Shown: in pieces, positions 32,917 through 44,858 of the stretch | How the letters are laid out: each line of letters opens with the position of its first letter | Position numbering within the stretch: position 1 is the stretch's first letter | NCBI GenBank assembly: GCA_009761415.1 | Contig: QUOL01000002.1 | Span: 1,922,001 to 1,986,000, forward strand | Direction: 5' to 3' | DNA length: 64,000 nt | Origin: Sarcomyxa edulis | Taxonomy: Eukaryota > Basidiomycota > Agaricomycetes > Agaricales > Mycenaceae | Translations under genes and position numbers: made by a program | Notes under the pieces: generated by a model | Database searches by the model: none | What the model saw: the letters and a program-made list of their open reading frames with translations, nothing else | What the model was told of the DNA's origin: nothing

Positions 32917-34537
32917 ATGCTGCTCAATGCATTGAAGAGTTTCGCTGCTGTAAACCCCTCATCTCACCTTTTGAACAGTATTCGACTAGGACGCTCCCTC
33001 CATACGCGCTCTGGTCTTCTAAATCTCATCTCCAAGCCTCTCCAACTCTCCCAGAGACCTCGTCCCCATACACCCTCGCGATGTTTTTCTATCTTGTCGA
33101 ATTTTCGAAAGACACCCTCCCCTTTCCGTGATTCCCGCTACTTTCTATCCCACCAAGCCGCCCCTCCACCCCTACCCCCACTTTCGCCTCCTGCCGTTGG
33201 AATATGGCTCATGGCATCTTCTTCCCTCGTTCTGGCAGTCATCGTCGTAGGAGGCGTAACCCGGCTCACCGAATCCGGTCTCAGTATCACAGAATGGAAT
33301 CCAATCACCGGAATCCTCCCCCCGTTAACTCAGGCTCAATGGGAGGCAGAGTTTGAAAAATACAAAGCTACTCCCGAGTTCAAGCTGTAAGCACCCCGCT
33401 ACCCCCCACTAATCTACCCGAACTGGAATACTCTTATCCCAGAATGAACATGGCAATCACTCTTCATAATTTCAAGAAGATCTTCTACATGGAATGGGGA
33501 CATCGTGTCCTCGGTCGTATCATTGGAATCGCATTCGTTGGCCCTCTAATCTACTTTGCTTTCAAGAGGCAACTCACCCCAGCCATGCCTCTCAAACTGG
33601 GAGCCTTAGGCCTGCTCATCGGAGCACAGGGTTTACTCGGATGGTACATGGTGAAATCGGGATTGGACAATGCCCTGATGGATATCCCAGGCGCCGTTCC
33701 ACGAGTATCGCAGTACAGGCTAGCATCCCATCTCGGACTCGCTTTCGTGTTGTACATTGGAATGTTCTGGACCGGGCTCTCCGTCCTCAGGGACTGGAAA
33801 TACGCGCATGGGGCCAACTGGAATGGGGAAAGCAAGTGGCGCAAGGTGATAAGTACAAGGCCATTCAAGGTGTTTAGCGTACAAGCATGGGCATTGGCAG
33901 CGCTTGTTTTCGTGACGGCTATATCAGGTAGAAATCAAACGAATATATGTCATCAGTGTACTAACAATGTAAATGTGTAGGAGCCTTCGTTGCCGGCCTC
34001 GACGCTGGTCTTTTGTACAACGAGTTCCCATACATGGGGGGTCGTCTCGCACCTCCCCGTGACGAGCTTTTCTCGCCTGCATATTCCCAAAAACAAGACA
34101 GATCAGATCTGTGGTGGAGGAATATGCTCGAAAATCCAACGACTGTTCAATTCGATCATCGTGTCTTGGTGAGTGTGAACGTCAAAAAACAAAGACTCAA
34201 TCACTGACATGATCCATTGATCTTCGTAAAGGCAACAACGACGTATATCTGCACAGGCTTGCTATTTGCTCAAACACGCCTGATACCCGCCATGCGTGCA
34301 GCCTTGCCCTCGGCTATAACAAGGGGAGTGACCGCAGCGTTCGCAATGGCGAATGTGCAATTCTTGCTAGGAATCGCGACACTTATAAGTCTGGTACCAG
34401 TCCCACTGGCGGCAGCACACCAGGCTGGAAGCGTTTTACTGCTCAGTGCCATGGTGCATGTCCTTGTAACACTTCGTAGACCAGGGAAAGCAGCCCAATT
34501 CTGGCGAGAAAATATTCAAAAACTTAAAAAGCGATAG
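32917..34537 (+). CDS. COX15: Heme A synthase
   Basis: Cox15 oxidises heme O to heme A for cytochrome c oxidase in the inner mitochondrial membrane. The ATG at 32917 gives [20 protein letters not shown], a long basic presequence. The signature [20 protein letters not shown] follows the first transmembrane helix. Conserved haem-ligand histidines are visible in [22 protein letters not shown] and AAHQAG. The EFPYMGGRL segment is also typical. Eight hydrophobic helices can be seen and the length of about 470 residues is normal. Three introns. The stop is at 34535-34537. Transcription is divergent from BOL3 over 242 bp. Confidence 0.95.
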
Positions 34538-34663
34538 TTAGAGATGATTATAATAATGATATCACTGCACTCTCCTCACTCATATCTGTATTGCGCAACC
34601 GAAGATCTCAGAGAAAATGCATTTAGTACAGACACCAGAACTGCTCGACGTAGGGAATCAACT

Positions 34664-35812
34664 CTATTCTGCCATCTGTACATCTTCATCAACAGCAGGA
34701 GCCGCGGGCGGTGCGGCAGCGGCGGCGGCAGCAGCAGCAGCAGTAGCCTCAGTCTCCTTGGGTATCATGGTCTTCAAAAAGATGTCAATGGGTTCGCCCT
34801 CAAGAATGCGGAATGGACCACCGGGTGGTACTGCCTTCTCGTTCTCGCTCGCAGGTCCAACGATACCTATTGATGTGTTGTTGATGGTGAGCTCTTTGTC
34901 TTGCTGCAGCGTCTCCCTCAGTGCGTGCAGTCCATGGCGGATGAGGTCTTCCAACGAGCCTGACATGATAACAGTCGTATTAGGATTTGAGGAGCAATCT
35001 CAGAGGAATATACACGTACTATCCGCAAAGCTCTCGTAATGTTTTTCCAGATATGTTTTCGCACTCTGACTTCTAGCACCGATCGACATGGCGTAGTATT
35101 CATACGATGTTCCAGAGGGTGAGAATTCGTAGAGATGAGGGCCAGTTTGATCTTGGCCAATGACGAGGAATCCAACACCGTATGGACGACGCCCGTATTC
35201 TTGCGTGTTCACCTGGGCCTCTATATGTGTAATCGATGAGCGAGAATTGCAAGCAGAAAATAGCAGAGACGACGGACTATCAGCAATGGCAGACACTAGT
35301 CGATTTACGGGAACTGGGCGGTTGAACACCATCCGAGACGACATGGCTTGTTGTCGCATGAAGTTGCTAAAGCCAATGTCAGACTTTTTTCAGTATCCTG
35401 GCCATTCCAGCTACACCACATTGGACAGTACGACGCACCTCAGCACACGCGCATCAGACGTCAGACCAGCGATAGCAATCCCGACATGATCATCTATCCG
35501 AAACATCTTTTGTTGGTACGACGCCAATTCTCCCGTGGACCGCTACATAACGCACGTAAAACACGGTCAGTCGTCTTAGCACCCTAATACAAGGCCTGCA
35601 TACCTTCAATGCAAGGAGAATCGAATGAGTTTTTGAACGCAAGCCTACGGCAGCAGATCCTTGTTTCACGGCTTCGAGGGCATATTCAACCTGGTGCAGA
35701 CGACCTTGGGGAGAGAATACGGTGTTGTCTGAGTCGTAGGTGTTCCGGAACTATGATGAAAGATCTTCAGAACGCGTTCGAGGATAGTATGAAAGTGAAT
35801 TGGACTAACCAT
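34664..35812 (-). CDS. PRE5: 20S proteasome subunit alpha6 (PSMA1/Pre5)
   Basis: The first coding exon holds only the ATG (35812-35810), followed by an intron and [20 protein letters not shown], then [14 protein letters not shown], the N-terminal alpha-subunit signature of Pre5/PSMA1. Further exons carry [19 protein letters not shown] and [15 protein letters not shown]. The C-terminus has [20 protein letters not shown] and then a run of about ten alanines before VDEDVQMAE. Alpha subunits form the gated outer rings of the core particle and are not catalytic. About five introns. The gene converges on COX15. Identity is firm; the polyalanine is a lineage-specific tail. Confidence 0.94.
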
Positions 35813-35987
35813 GGTTGTGAAAGAGATGAAATGAGTTTGTAGGTGACGCGTCCAACTGCAACCGAATCTGCTTATTTGCCGTTATTTCTCAGAGGCTTCA
35901 GATTTATATCAAATTCGCAAAAGTTGGCCATGTAATTGGAGAGACTTTCAAAGTACATATCACTGTAACCTACACCGAAGAGAACGT

Positions 35988-38900
35988 TTATCGACCCTTC
36001 CGCCACTCTTTAAAAATCCCATCTAGGCTTTTATAGATTAAATGAGACGGCAAGCACCTGATGATCTCTCCAACTCGTTCTTCCACCTCCACCTTCCCTT
36101 TGTCTCCAACAGCTTTCTTCGCATACTCTAATGTCATGCGGAACATGGCTAGAACAGCAAGGGACACATGTGTCTGTTGACTAGCGTGCGGAGATCCTTG
36201 CGAAGCAGAAAGAAGAGGCCCAGAGACACTCGGGGCAGATATTGCTGGTCCAGACGGGAAGGGTGTCGCTCGTTCACCTCTAACAAGACGTAATAAAATC
36301 TCCAAGATGTTGTCTGTCTCCGTCATATGGGTCTTGAGGAATCGGTGCCGTTCATTGGGAGTACCAACGGGTGAATTGCCGGCCCATCCCTCCAAGACTG
36401 TCCAGATAGTAGGAGGCTACAACGACGGCACGTCAATAAAATATTAAAAGCGCAGATGGACGCGACCTACAGGGTCAGGGTCAACGACCGTAACTTTCTT
36501 CTCCCAACCTTCAGCAGCCTCTCCAGCGACCCAAAACATTCGGCCAAACATACTCTTCAGCCAGTCCTGGATATCCCCAGATTTAGCCCATTTGGGTTCA
36601 GATAGAGGTCGTACTGTATCCAAGTGTACAATCAACGTCAAAGTGCAGGGTGTTGACAGTTTTGTAAAAGGAGGTAGCGTCAGATCAGTTTCGGATCCTT
36701 CCGAAAGGCTTGGAAGAGGAAGATACGATTTCGTCAGTTCAGATAGCCCCTCCACCTATTGGAAGAATATTGATCAGCCCAAGGTGACGATCAATCGAAC
36801 TCTCACTTACCAAGATGCCTTTCAACTCAGTGTCGCTCTCCTTGTCAATATTCATGAGAACTTCGATCCGTCCGGCCGAACGGAAAAGCTTGAGTTTGTC
36901 GACGATTTCAGCATCGATAACAAGCCGTCTGTTGCCACCAGCATATGATATGGACAAACGGTTGGCCGATGGCGTTTTGCCGGCTTTGACTTCCGGTTTC
37001 ACGACAGTGGGCTGCGAAGGAGAATCACCGTGCGTTGAAGTCGAAAGTGTGTTAGATGTCGGAGATGCGGGTGGTTCAGGAAGATGTTCGGGTTGTGTAG
37101 ACTCGTCTCCTTCCGATGCCTTTGCTTGCGATGCAAATATTTCGTCGTTGTGGCCTATAACAGTATCGTCTTCCGAATCTTGATTGGTGACATCGAGAAG
37201 AGTAGGCTCTACGAATGTAGCCCGTGAAGTCTTGCTCCGAGGTTGGGTCTCTGGGACCTGCGTATCAGGAGTTCCAACATGGTTAGTAGACTGTGCCCCA
37301 CTGTATAGAGAGAATGGGTGAGGAAAATGAGCAGAAATAGAGATAGTATCAGATACGGACACAGATGCCACAGCGTCATTTTGAAGGGAAGAATCAGCCG
37401 AGGAAATATCAAGAGATTCAACAGTTATAGACTGGGTTTCAGCAGGAGGGGCAGAAGCGCCAGAGACTCCAGGAAGAGAAACGGCAGTCACTTCATCCTC
37501 CTTAGAGGCAGGAGTGACTGAAACAGCACCATTGGGAGCTGCAGTAGATTCTCCACCCACTGGATGCTGGGCACCCGTGTCAGGTATAAATTCGGCCCCC
37601 GTCATATCTGTATCATGAACATTGCCTTCAACGAAATGAAAAGTTAGTGGTGTGGACTTGGTTTGGACCGCACGAAGCGGCCTCCTTGCTCAATCGAACC
37701 CGGAGGTTCGTCGCACACAGGAGAACAGTGTGGCAGACAATATGAAGAAGCTCACCATCAACATCAGTCTCATCGCCACGGTCAGTAGCATCATCCGCAA
37801 TCTCAGTGGCCTGGCTCTCAGCGAACTCGCTGACATTCTGGTGATCGCCAGCGTCTGCATCACCGTCGTGCGCGCTATCCGCATCACCGTTCACGATGGC
37901 AGCCATCAACCAGTCACCCTCGCTAGAAGTTTCTGCAGCACTCGCCGCCACACTAGCCGCCACACTGGAACGATCGTCAGTCATGCCACTTCCCATCTGC
38001 GGAGGGGGAGGCGGGGCTCTACCCTCCTCCAGATCCCCATCATCGTCTTCTAGCTTCTTGCGCTTTCCTTTTCTCGAGTCCGATGGGGCTGTACCAAGAG
38101 TGAAAGAAGCAGATGTAGAATGAGGGATAGGCTGAGAGTCATCTGCCGTCACGGGAGTATGGAAATATATGCGGATACGGGACGGCGGAGGCGTGCTGGC
38201 ATTGGCAACAGGGACTGCTTGTGAACTCTCAGCAGGAGCAGACCCTTCAAGAGGTTTGGATTCTACGACAGCGGGGGTAGCGCCGCCACTGTCTTCATCT
38301 TGAGAAGGCTCGGCGGCCTTCTCTGAAGGAACGTGCGGAGGCATTTTTTCTTCCATCGCCTCGTCTTTAACATTGACTTGAGACGAAGCCAAGGTATTCG
38401 AGTCATCCTTGGACTCAGCCTTGATAGGCGATGCGGATGGCAAGACACCCCATGTCCAACCCAGTTCGCTGATCTCAAGACCGACAATCTTGAAATCTGT
38501 AAGCGTCCGTCTGTTCTCGTCTTTCTTACCAGGACTAGTGAAACTCGAAGACGCCTGCCCGTCTCGGGCCACAAACGAGTCATGCCTTCCTCCACGCCCA
38601 GGATGCCCTTGTCCACGACCACGAAATGATGCAGCGTTCTGATGAGAATACGCACTTCTGTCACCAGTAAAAGATCCTCCTCCTCTGCGACTGTGGAAGT
38701 CTTTGTTTCCTACGCCAAAGTTTCCTCTCGATGCCTGGCCACGTAGAGGACCAGTCACTCCTCCACCACCTCTTCCACCACCACCACTGCCGATGAAGCT
38801 CCCTCCCCTTCCTCCACGCCCGTTGATGACTCCTCGATTATTACTCATCTGGCCACCTCTTCCTCTACCACCATTCATCATGCTCCCACCTCTTGCTGCT

Positions 38901-39739
38901 CCCCCACCTCTGCCAAGCCCGTTCATGTGATTAGGTCCAACAGGAGTGCCACCTCGTCCGGGGCCTTGGATTGGACCAGAATAAGGTCCTGTAGCCTGCG
39001 GAGGAGCAGGAGGAGGCTGGAACTGTGGTTGTGGAGGCGGTCCGCGATTTTGATTTTGTTGGTTCTGGTTGGGTCCATCGAATCGTTGACGCTTTGCCGG
39101 AGGAAGATGCTGGGGTGGTGTGTGATGTATATGACGGACTTGTTGCTGTTGCTGTTGCTGCTGCTGCTGCTGTTGTTGCTGTTGTTGTTGTTGCTGTTGT
39201 TGCTGCTGCTGTTGGTGTTGTTGGTGCTGCTGCTGCTGTGGGTGCTGCTGAGGCTGAGGTTGGAGATGCTGAGGGAAAAACTGTGGTTGTTGTGGAGGAG
39301 GGTGTTGATACATTGGTTGGACCATAGGTTGCGGAGCAGGGACTCCTTGAGGGATATATGGTTGGGGATATCCCGCCGTTGGCTGGTACGGGTTATAGCC
39401 TGGCTGAACAGGGGGTGGGGGTGGGGGTTGTACGACCGGTGGAGGAGGCTGATAATGCTGCTGTCGTTGTTGCTGTTGCCAATGAGTATTTTGCTGAGTA
39501 CCATAACCATAGTTTGCGTAGAGAGCACTCTGTTCAGCCGGTGGCCGAGGAGGTTGTGGGGCGGCCCATTGTGGGTTATAAGTTCCAATGGCGGGTGGTT
39601 GTTGATGCTGTTGTTGAGCAGCAGCAGCAGCCCAATATGCACTATAGTCCGGTTGGGCTGGTTGAGGTGGCGGTGGACCTGGAGGCAAAGGAGGTTGGGG
39701 CGTATATGGGACCTGGGGAACAAAGGGATTCTTGTTCAT
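35988..39739 (-). CDS. Large low-complexity protein with polyQ and RGG regions
   Basis: I cannot assign a named family. The ATG at 39739 starts MNKNPFVPQVPYTPQPPLPP. A long first exon carries a Pro/Gln/Tyr-rich segment, a glutamine run (39139-39254), then RGG/RG boxes (about 38640-38940), and acidic Ser/Pro-rich sequence to about 37750. It joins in phase (ETDVDG to NVHDTD) to exons ending at 35988. The C-terminal part looks folded: GGNRRLVIDAEIVDKLKLFR, then CTLTLIVHLDTVRPLSEPKW and SLAVLAMFRMTLEYAKKAV. PolyQ plus RGG composition suggests an RNA-binding, condensate-forming protein; this is inference. The total is about 1,150 residues. Leucine-rich frames on the plus strand are its shadow. Confidence 0.7.
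39139..39254 (-). repeat. CAG/CAA trinucleotide run coding polyglutamine
   Basis: On the minus strand mixed CAG and CAA codons give an almost pure Gln run of about 25 residues, preceded by a Gln/His-rich stretch. Interruption by CAA and CAC/CAT reduces slippage compared with pure CAG. Length variation between strains is likely. Confidence 0.9.
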
Positions 39740-40287
39740 CGCAAGACAGGATTCAACGCAAGAGTTCCGCTGGTGAACACTTGGTTCTCGAGATCACTAA
39801 TTGACTCGAATCTACAAAGATCAGCAGTACCAATTCAGAGGGTGCCCGTTCCATTATTGTCGGATGTTCCAGCTCACCTTGGTATGAACTTTTTTTCGTC
39901 TGAGTACCGATGCAAAAATGGGAAGAACTGAAGCAAGATAGACGAGAAAGAAAGGTTTTTGTAGCAGTTAGAACCCAATTTATCAACGCTCCGCCTCAGG
40001 TTGTTGTTCGACCTGGAGCGTTTACAATTGAGAATTCAAGAAAAGCCGTCGCGATGACCATGTTCTCAGACTGCGCCACGTTGTCGAACTCCGCTCAAGT
40101 ACTTCTCCTCAAAACAATTGGGAACGGTGAATGGTATTGTAGGAAGCTAATAAAGATGTAATGCAGATGTTAATATGCTAAGATACTGTCCGCGCCTGAA
40201 AACTACTGTGAAACTCCAAAACGACGAAGAAAAATCTAACTTGAAGCTTAGAACGAAAAAAGCGAGAAAGCAAGACATCTGACGATG
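39740..40287. other. Intergenic region upstream of the polyQ/RGG gene
   Basis: This 548-bp gap separates two minus-strand genes. It should contain the promoter and leader of the polyQ/RGG gene and the 3' UTR of EFR3. No convincing coding exon or RNA gene was found. Confidence 0.45.
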
Positions 40288-43200
40288 CTATACTTTATAT
40301 GGAGGTTCTCTACAAGGATGGTAAGAAAGAGCTAATATACAAATAGTGGCAAGCTACTTACCGCTGGTCAGATTTTTGCAAAGTAGGAAAAGACGCCTTC
40401 AGGAGGCTTCCATTTTGCTTCCCAATGCCTAGTTTGTTAAGCACATCTCTGACTTCACCTGAACCAGACGGAACAGGCCGTTTCTTCGATCTTGATCTCG
40501 GTCGAGCCTGGTTACCTCTAGAAGATGGATGTTCTGACGGCATGAGAGACGAGGCATGGTCAAGAGTCGAAATGGAAGATGGCCTCGCCAGTGCTGTGTT
40601 GGACATGCTACTGCGACCTTCGAGAGCCTCTCTAAGGTCTGTCACTCCTACGCTTCTGGTCGATCGAGCTAAACTCTGGAGCGAGATATTCTCGATATGC
40701 ATCAATGCTGGTGATATCTTGAGGAGAGGTGACACGCCGTCCCCACGTACAGACTCCATGTTTGATTTTTCAAGAGCTACTAGTCGGGCGTCGATTAGTA
40801 TGATATCACGATAGGTAGAATTGTCAGGACTCACTATCCCGAAGAGCCGACTCTGGGGTCCATTTGGTGGCAAACCGGCGAAGAAGTGCTTGTCGATCTA
40901 GGCCAGTGGCTTCTTGAACATTGGGACTTGACACGATGAGCATGAGAGCATCTTCAGCGTTCACGCCTGACCAAGAGATGGTTGTCATATCGGCGTCACT
41001 GGAGAACAGCACTGGATCTCTGGGTGGGTGATAAGTTCCAACTTCGGAGTATACGACCGGAGGCAGTTCGGCAAACTGAGGCATTGAGGAGATCGCCTAA
41101 AAAAGACAATATGAACGGCTTAAAAATCACGAAGTCAGCAAAGCAAATAGAACATACAACGTTGGACATAGCCACGAGTTCCGGACAATCCCATATTCTC
41201 CCAACCACCTGCCAGACCCTTGCTACGATCCCCTTCATTGTGATCGCACGGTGAAAAGTTCCAGAATCAGCCACCTCAGTGATCCTAGTGGCGCCATCTA
41301 GAGCTAACAGCATGGGAATGCCCGTAAGTAATCCTCGAATCGGAAGCTGCTCATGCACAGTAGTGAGAATGTCGGCAATATTGACGTAGTCTGTCATCGA
41401 TGCTGATGCTGAATTGGATATGTGTGTAGGGGCACGATCGAGTAATCGTTGCACGGTCGACATCTTTCGCGAGCGAGGTCCTTGTGTCGATAAGGAGCTG
41501 CGACCGTTGGTTTGAAGTTGAGCAGGCGCCTCTCGAGCATCGCCATTCTGAGTCGTAGGGTGTTCTGTGCCGGGAGTCGCAGGCGAAATGTGGATATCTG
41601 GAGTACCTTCTGACATAGAACGAGCTTGAGACGAAGGTCGACTCTTGGGATTTCCGAGAGAGGAGGCAGTAGCTAAGATGTATACATACGCGTGTACAGC
41701 ATTGAGGAATTTGGTACCGAAATCTCCCCCGTGAAGGACATGATTCATCTGTGCCGCGTGTTGGCTCGGTCCTTCTGCCAGAGGTCGAACGCGTCGTACA
41801 CCGTCAGAATCGATGGAATCGCCATACTTCGGCATCTCATGAGTGAGATAGAATATTAAGGCCTCGGAGTAGTCTGCTCGCACAGCGTAGTCTCCGTCGC
41901 ATAGAAGGGTTAGGGTGTCTTGCCAGATATCTGGTGATACTCTCGTTCTCCGCGAAGGCCTCTCGTGAACGAGACCTTCCTGGTGACCATCTACGGACGG
42001 AGACGAGGGCCTACCAGGAATGGACTTTCTTTGGCGATCATCACGATCATCGTTTTTATCTGCGACTTGTATTAGCCCCAGTAATCCTGCTAGAAGACAT
42101 CGGACAGCCTGGGATCTGTTCGGGACTGCATTGGCATGTCCACGGCCTACGATACTTTGAACCTCGACAAGCACGAGGCGGCTGATCAATTCACCCTGAT
42201 CACAAACATTAATCAAAATTGACTAGTATGCGACTGGGTGAGCTTACAGCAAGATCTTGTATTTGGTCGGAGTAATAAACGTGGCTTCCAAGGGAGGATA
42301 CACACTCCACCAACGCTGAAAGTAAGGTGTCTTCCGGGTCGATGGCAGTCCGGCGCAGGAGTAGAGTGATGAGATTTGAGATAATATCGGACGTTGAGAG
42401 GTTGACGAGAGGAGTAGGCGAATTGAAGACAGTGGTGATCATGGCAGCTAACGCAGTGTGTAGTGGCGTAGTTACTGGAGAGTCTTGGTTTTCGAGAAGA
42501 CGTTCGACAAGCCAAGTTGGGACAGCATAACGGTATTGGAACTGGGACCATTCAGTAGCCTTTTCTGCAATCCAACAACAGTGCGGTGGGCTTTCCCAGC
42601 CTTTCAATTCGTCCAGACTATCACAAATAGACCGCATTATGTGGCCAAGCTGGGAGCCGTTGGCGTGCTCCAAGAGAGAATACAAAGCATGCAGGCACGC
42701 GTTTGAGACGTCCGACATAGAGGGACCTTTGTCTCCATCAATGTGGATATGGATCGAGACAGCGCGTCTTTCCAAAGCAGGTCGTGTACGAAACTCAGCA
42801 AGATAAGGTGAAATTGGTGTATCTTTCACTGCAGTGGCTCTGTTGAGTGTCAGATACAACACATCGGATATTTCGAATATGCTTACTGTTGATTCAAGAC
42901 GGCAAGATCGGTTTGCAGCAGAGTCACTAACAACGGTCGCATGATAATTGAAATTTGTGCTTTGAACTGTGTAGAATCATTGTATAGTGCTTCTGAAGTC
43001 AAAGCGCCGGTAATTGCAGCAAATCCTACAAGACGAGTACTGTTCTATCTGAGTATTCTGTGGACTAACACCGAAGAAATCGCCACTCACCGATTTCTAA
43101 CCTCGTGATCGGGTGTCTTGGCTTCGACACTACTCAGAGCAGCGAAGCGACGTAAGACAGAAAGATAGTCATTTGTCACATCTCTATCTGCACCGATAAG

Positions 43201-43779
43201 ATGGCCATCTGTGTATGTTGTCCATGCAGTGAACTGCCGAAGCAGCGGATAAGTTCGACAATTCATTGAGTCATGACTTAGGCGTACTGACCACACTGGC
43301 AGCCCTTGCGATAACTTCGAGGTCAGAAGGAAGTGCACCAAGAGTAGTGTCGACAGCAGAAATAAGTGATGGGGAAAGCAATGTGATGTCGCGCCGACAT
43401 TCTGTAGCTAATGACCGGATTATGGACAACGTTATCAGGAGAGCGCTACGACGATCTATCAGTTCAACATCTCCTGGAGTCAAGGATTCGCTCACGCTCT
43501 GGTCCGTGTATTTCCCGCTTGAGCTTTTCGACATTCTGCTTTGACCCGCTTCTCCAACTCACCACCTAATTTATTGAGTTTCCCGGGATGGTTTGACCTA
43601 TAATGACGGCTGAGACGTTGCAGCACTCGTATTTAGGAAGATACTAACGCATAGTACGTCAGGCGACTCAATTCCTGTGAGTTGGGTGAGTAATCTGGGC
43701 CAGAAGTTAAGAGAGCGGATGAAGGGGGGTAGCAAGCATTGCAAAGCTGAATGTGGTTCGGAGTGAACAGAAGGTGCAT
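40288..43779 (-). CDS. EFR3: EFR3, plasma-membrane anchor of the PI4-kinase complex
   Basis: Efr3 recruits the Stt4/PI4KIIIalpha complex, with Ypp1/TTC7, to the plasma membrane. The start at 43779 gives MHLLFTPNHIQLCNACYPPS, which matches the fungal Efr3 N-terminus. Exon 2 has SNHPGKLNKLGGELEKRV, a basic patch that can contact membrane lipids, then ALLITLSIIRSLATECRRDI across a 50-bp intron. A long alpha-helical repeat region follows, with linkers rich in Ser/Pro near 41460-41660. The C-terminus may end SDQR at 40358, or, using the strong GTAAGT donor there, continue to REPPYKV with a stop at 40288; I prefer the latter. Roughly ten introns; about 980 residues. Confidence 0.85.
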
Positions 43780-44011
43780 TAGAATTCCAAAGTAAGTCCC
43801 AAGACCCAATAACCAGAGCAAAGAGATAAAGAAGGTGATATTCCGGAGGTAAAGCAGCGAATGTTGGAGAGAAATATATTATGGATAGGCGTAAGATGAA
43901 GAGCATGGCAGCAAGCACAGTATGACCGCGGTATGACCGTGGGAAAGCACACCCACCGTTTTTAAAATCTCAAGTCCCCGTCACTCTTTTCTTTCAAGTT
44001 ATACAACGACG

Positions 44012-44191
44012 GTGAGATCTTCTCTCAATCTCCTCTTTTCTATGATGAATTCTTTGCTGTGCACCAGACCGAGTGCATTCTTGCACCATGGCGATTCATG
44101 CCTGGCTCCCTTTATACGCTTGGGGGCCCTGATACTCTCACATTTCTTCCCGACGCGCACGAAGCCGTAACTGACTTGTATCGGTCCTTAG
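44012..44191 (+). other. 5'-leader intron of the ubiquitin-eL40 gene
   Basis: A GTGAGA donor at 44012 and a TCCTTAG acceptor ending at 44191 enclose a 180-bp intron that ends exactly at the start codon. Leader introns next to the ATG are common in highly expressed ribosomal-protein genes. It is three times longer than the other introns here. Confidence 0.65.
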
Positions 44192-44749
<558 letters not shown>

Positions 44750-44858
44750 TCATGTACTTACACCTTGCTCCAAATTTATTTGGTTTGTCCGATCCTCACT
44801 TGATGATTCACCTGCCCTCGTCACACTCGCATAAAAACGGTCGTCTTTGATTCGAAGA

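Noticed and set aside
38927..39931. Long plus-strand open frame with runs of leucine, resembling a hydrophobic membrane protein
   Set aside because: It is the mirror of the CAG/CAA polyglutamine and Pro/Gln-rich coding sequence on the minus strand; CTG/TTG on the plus strand reads as Leu. No domain or splice logic supports it.
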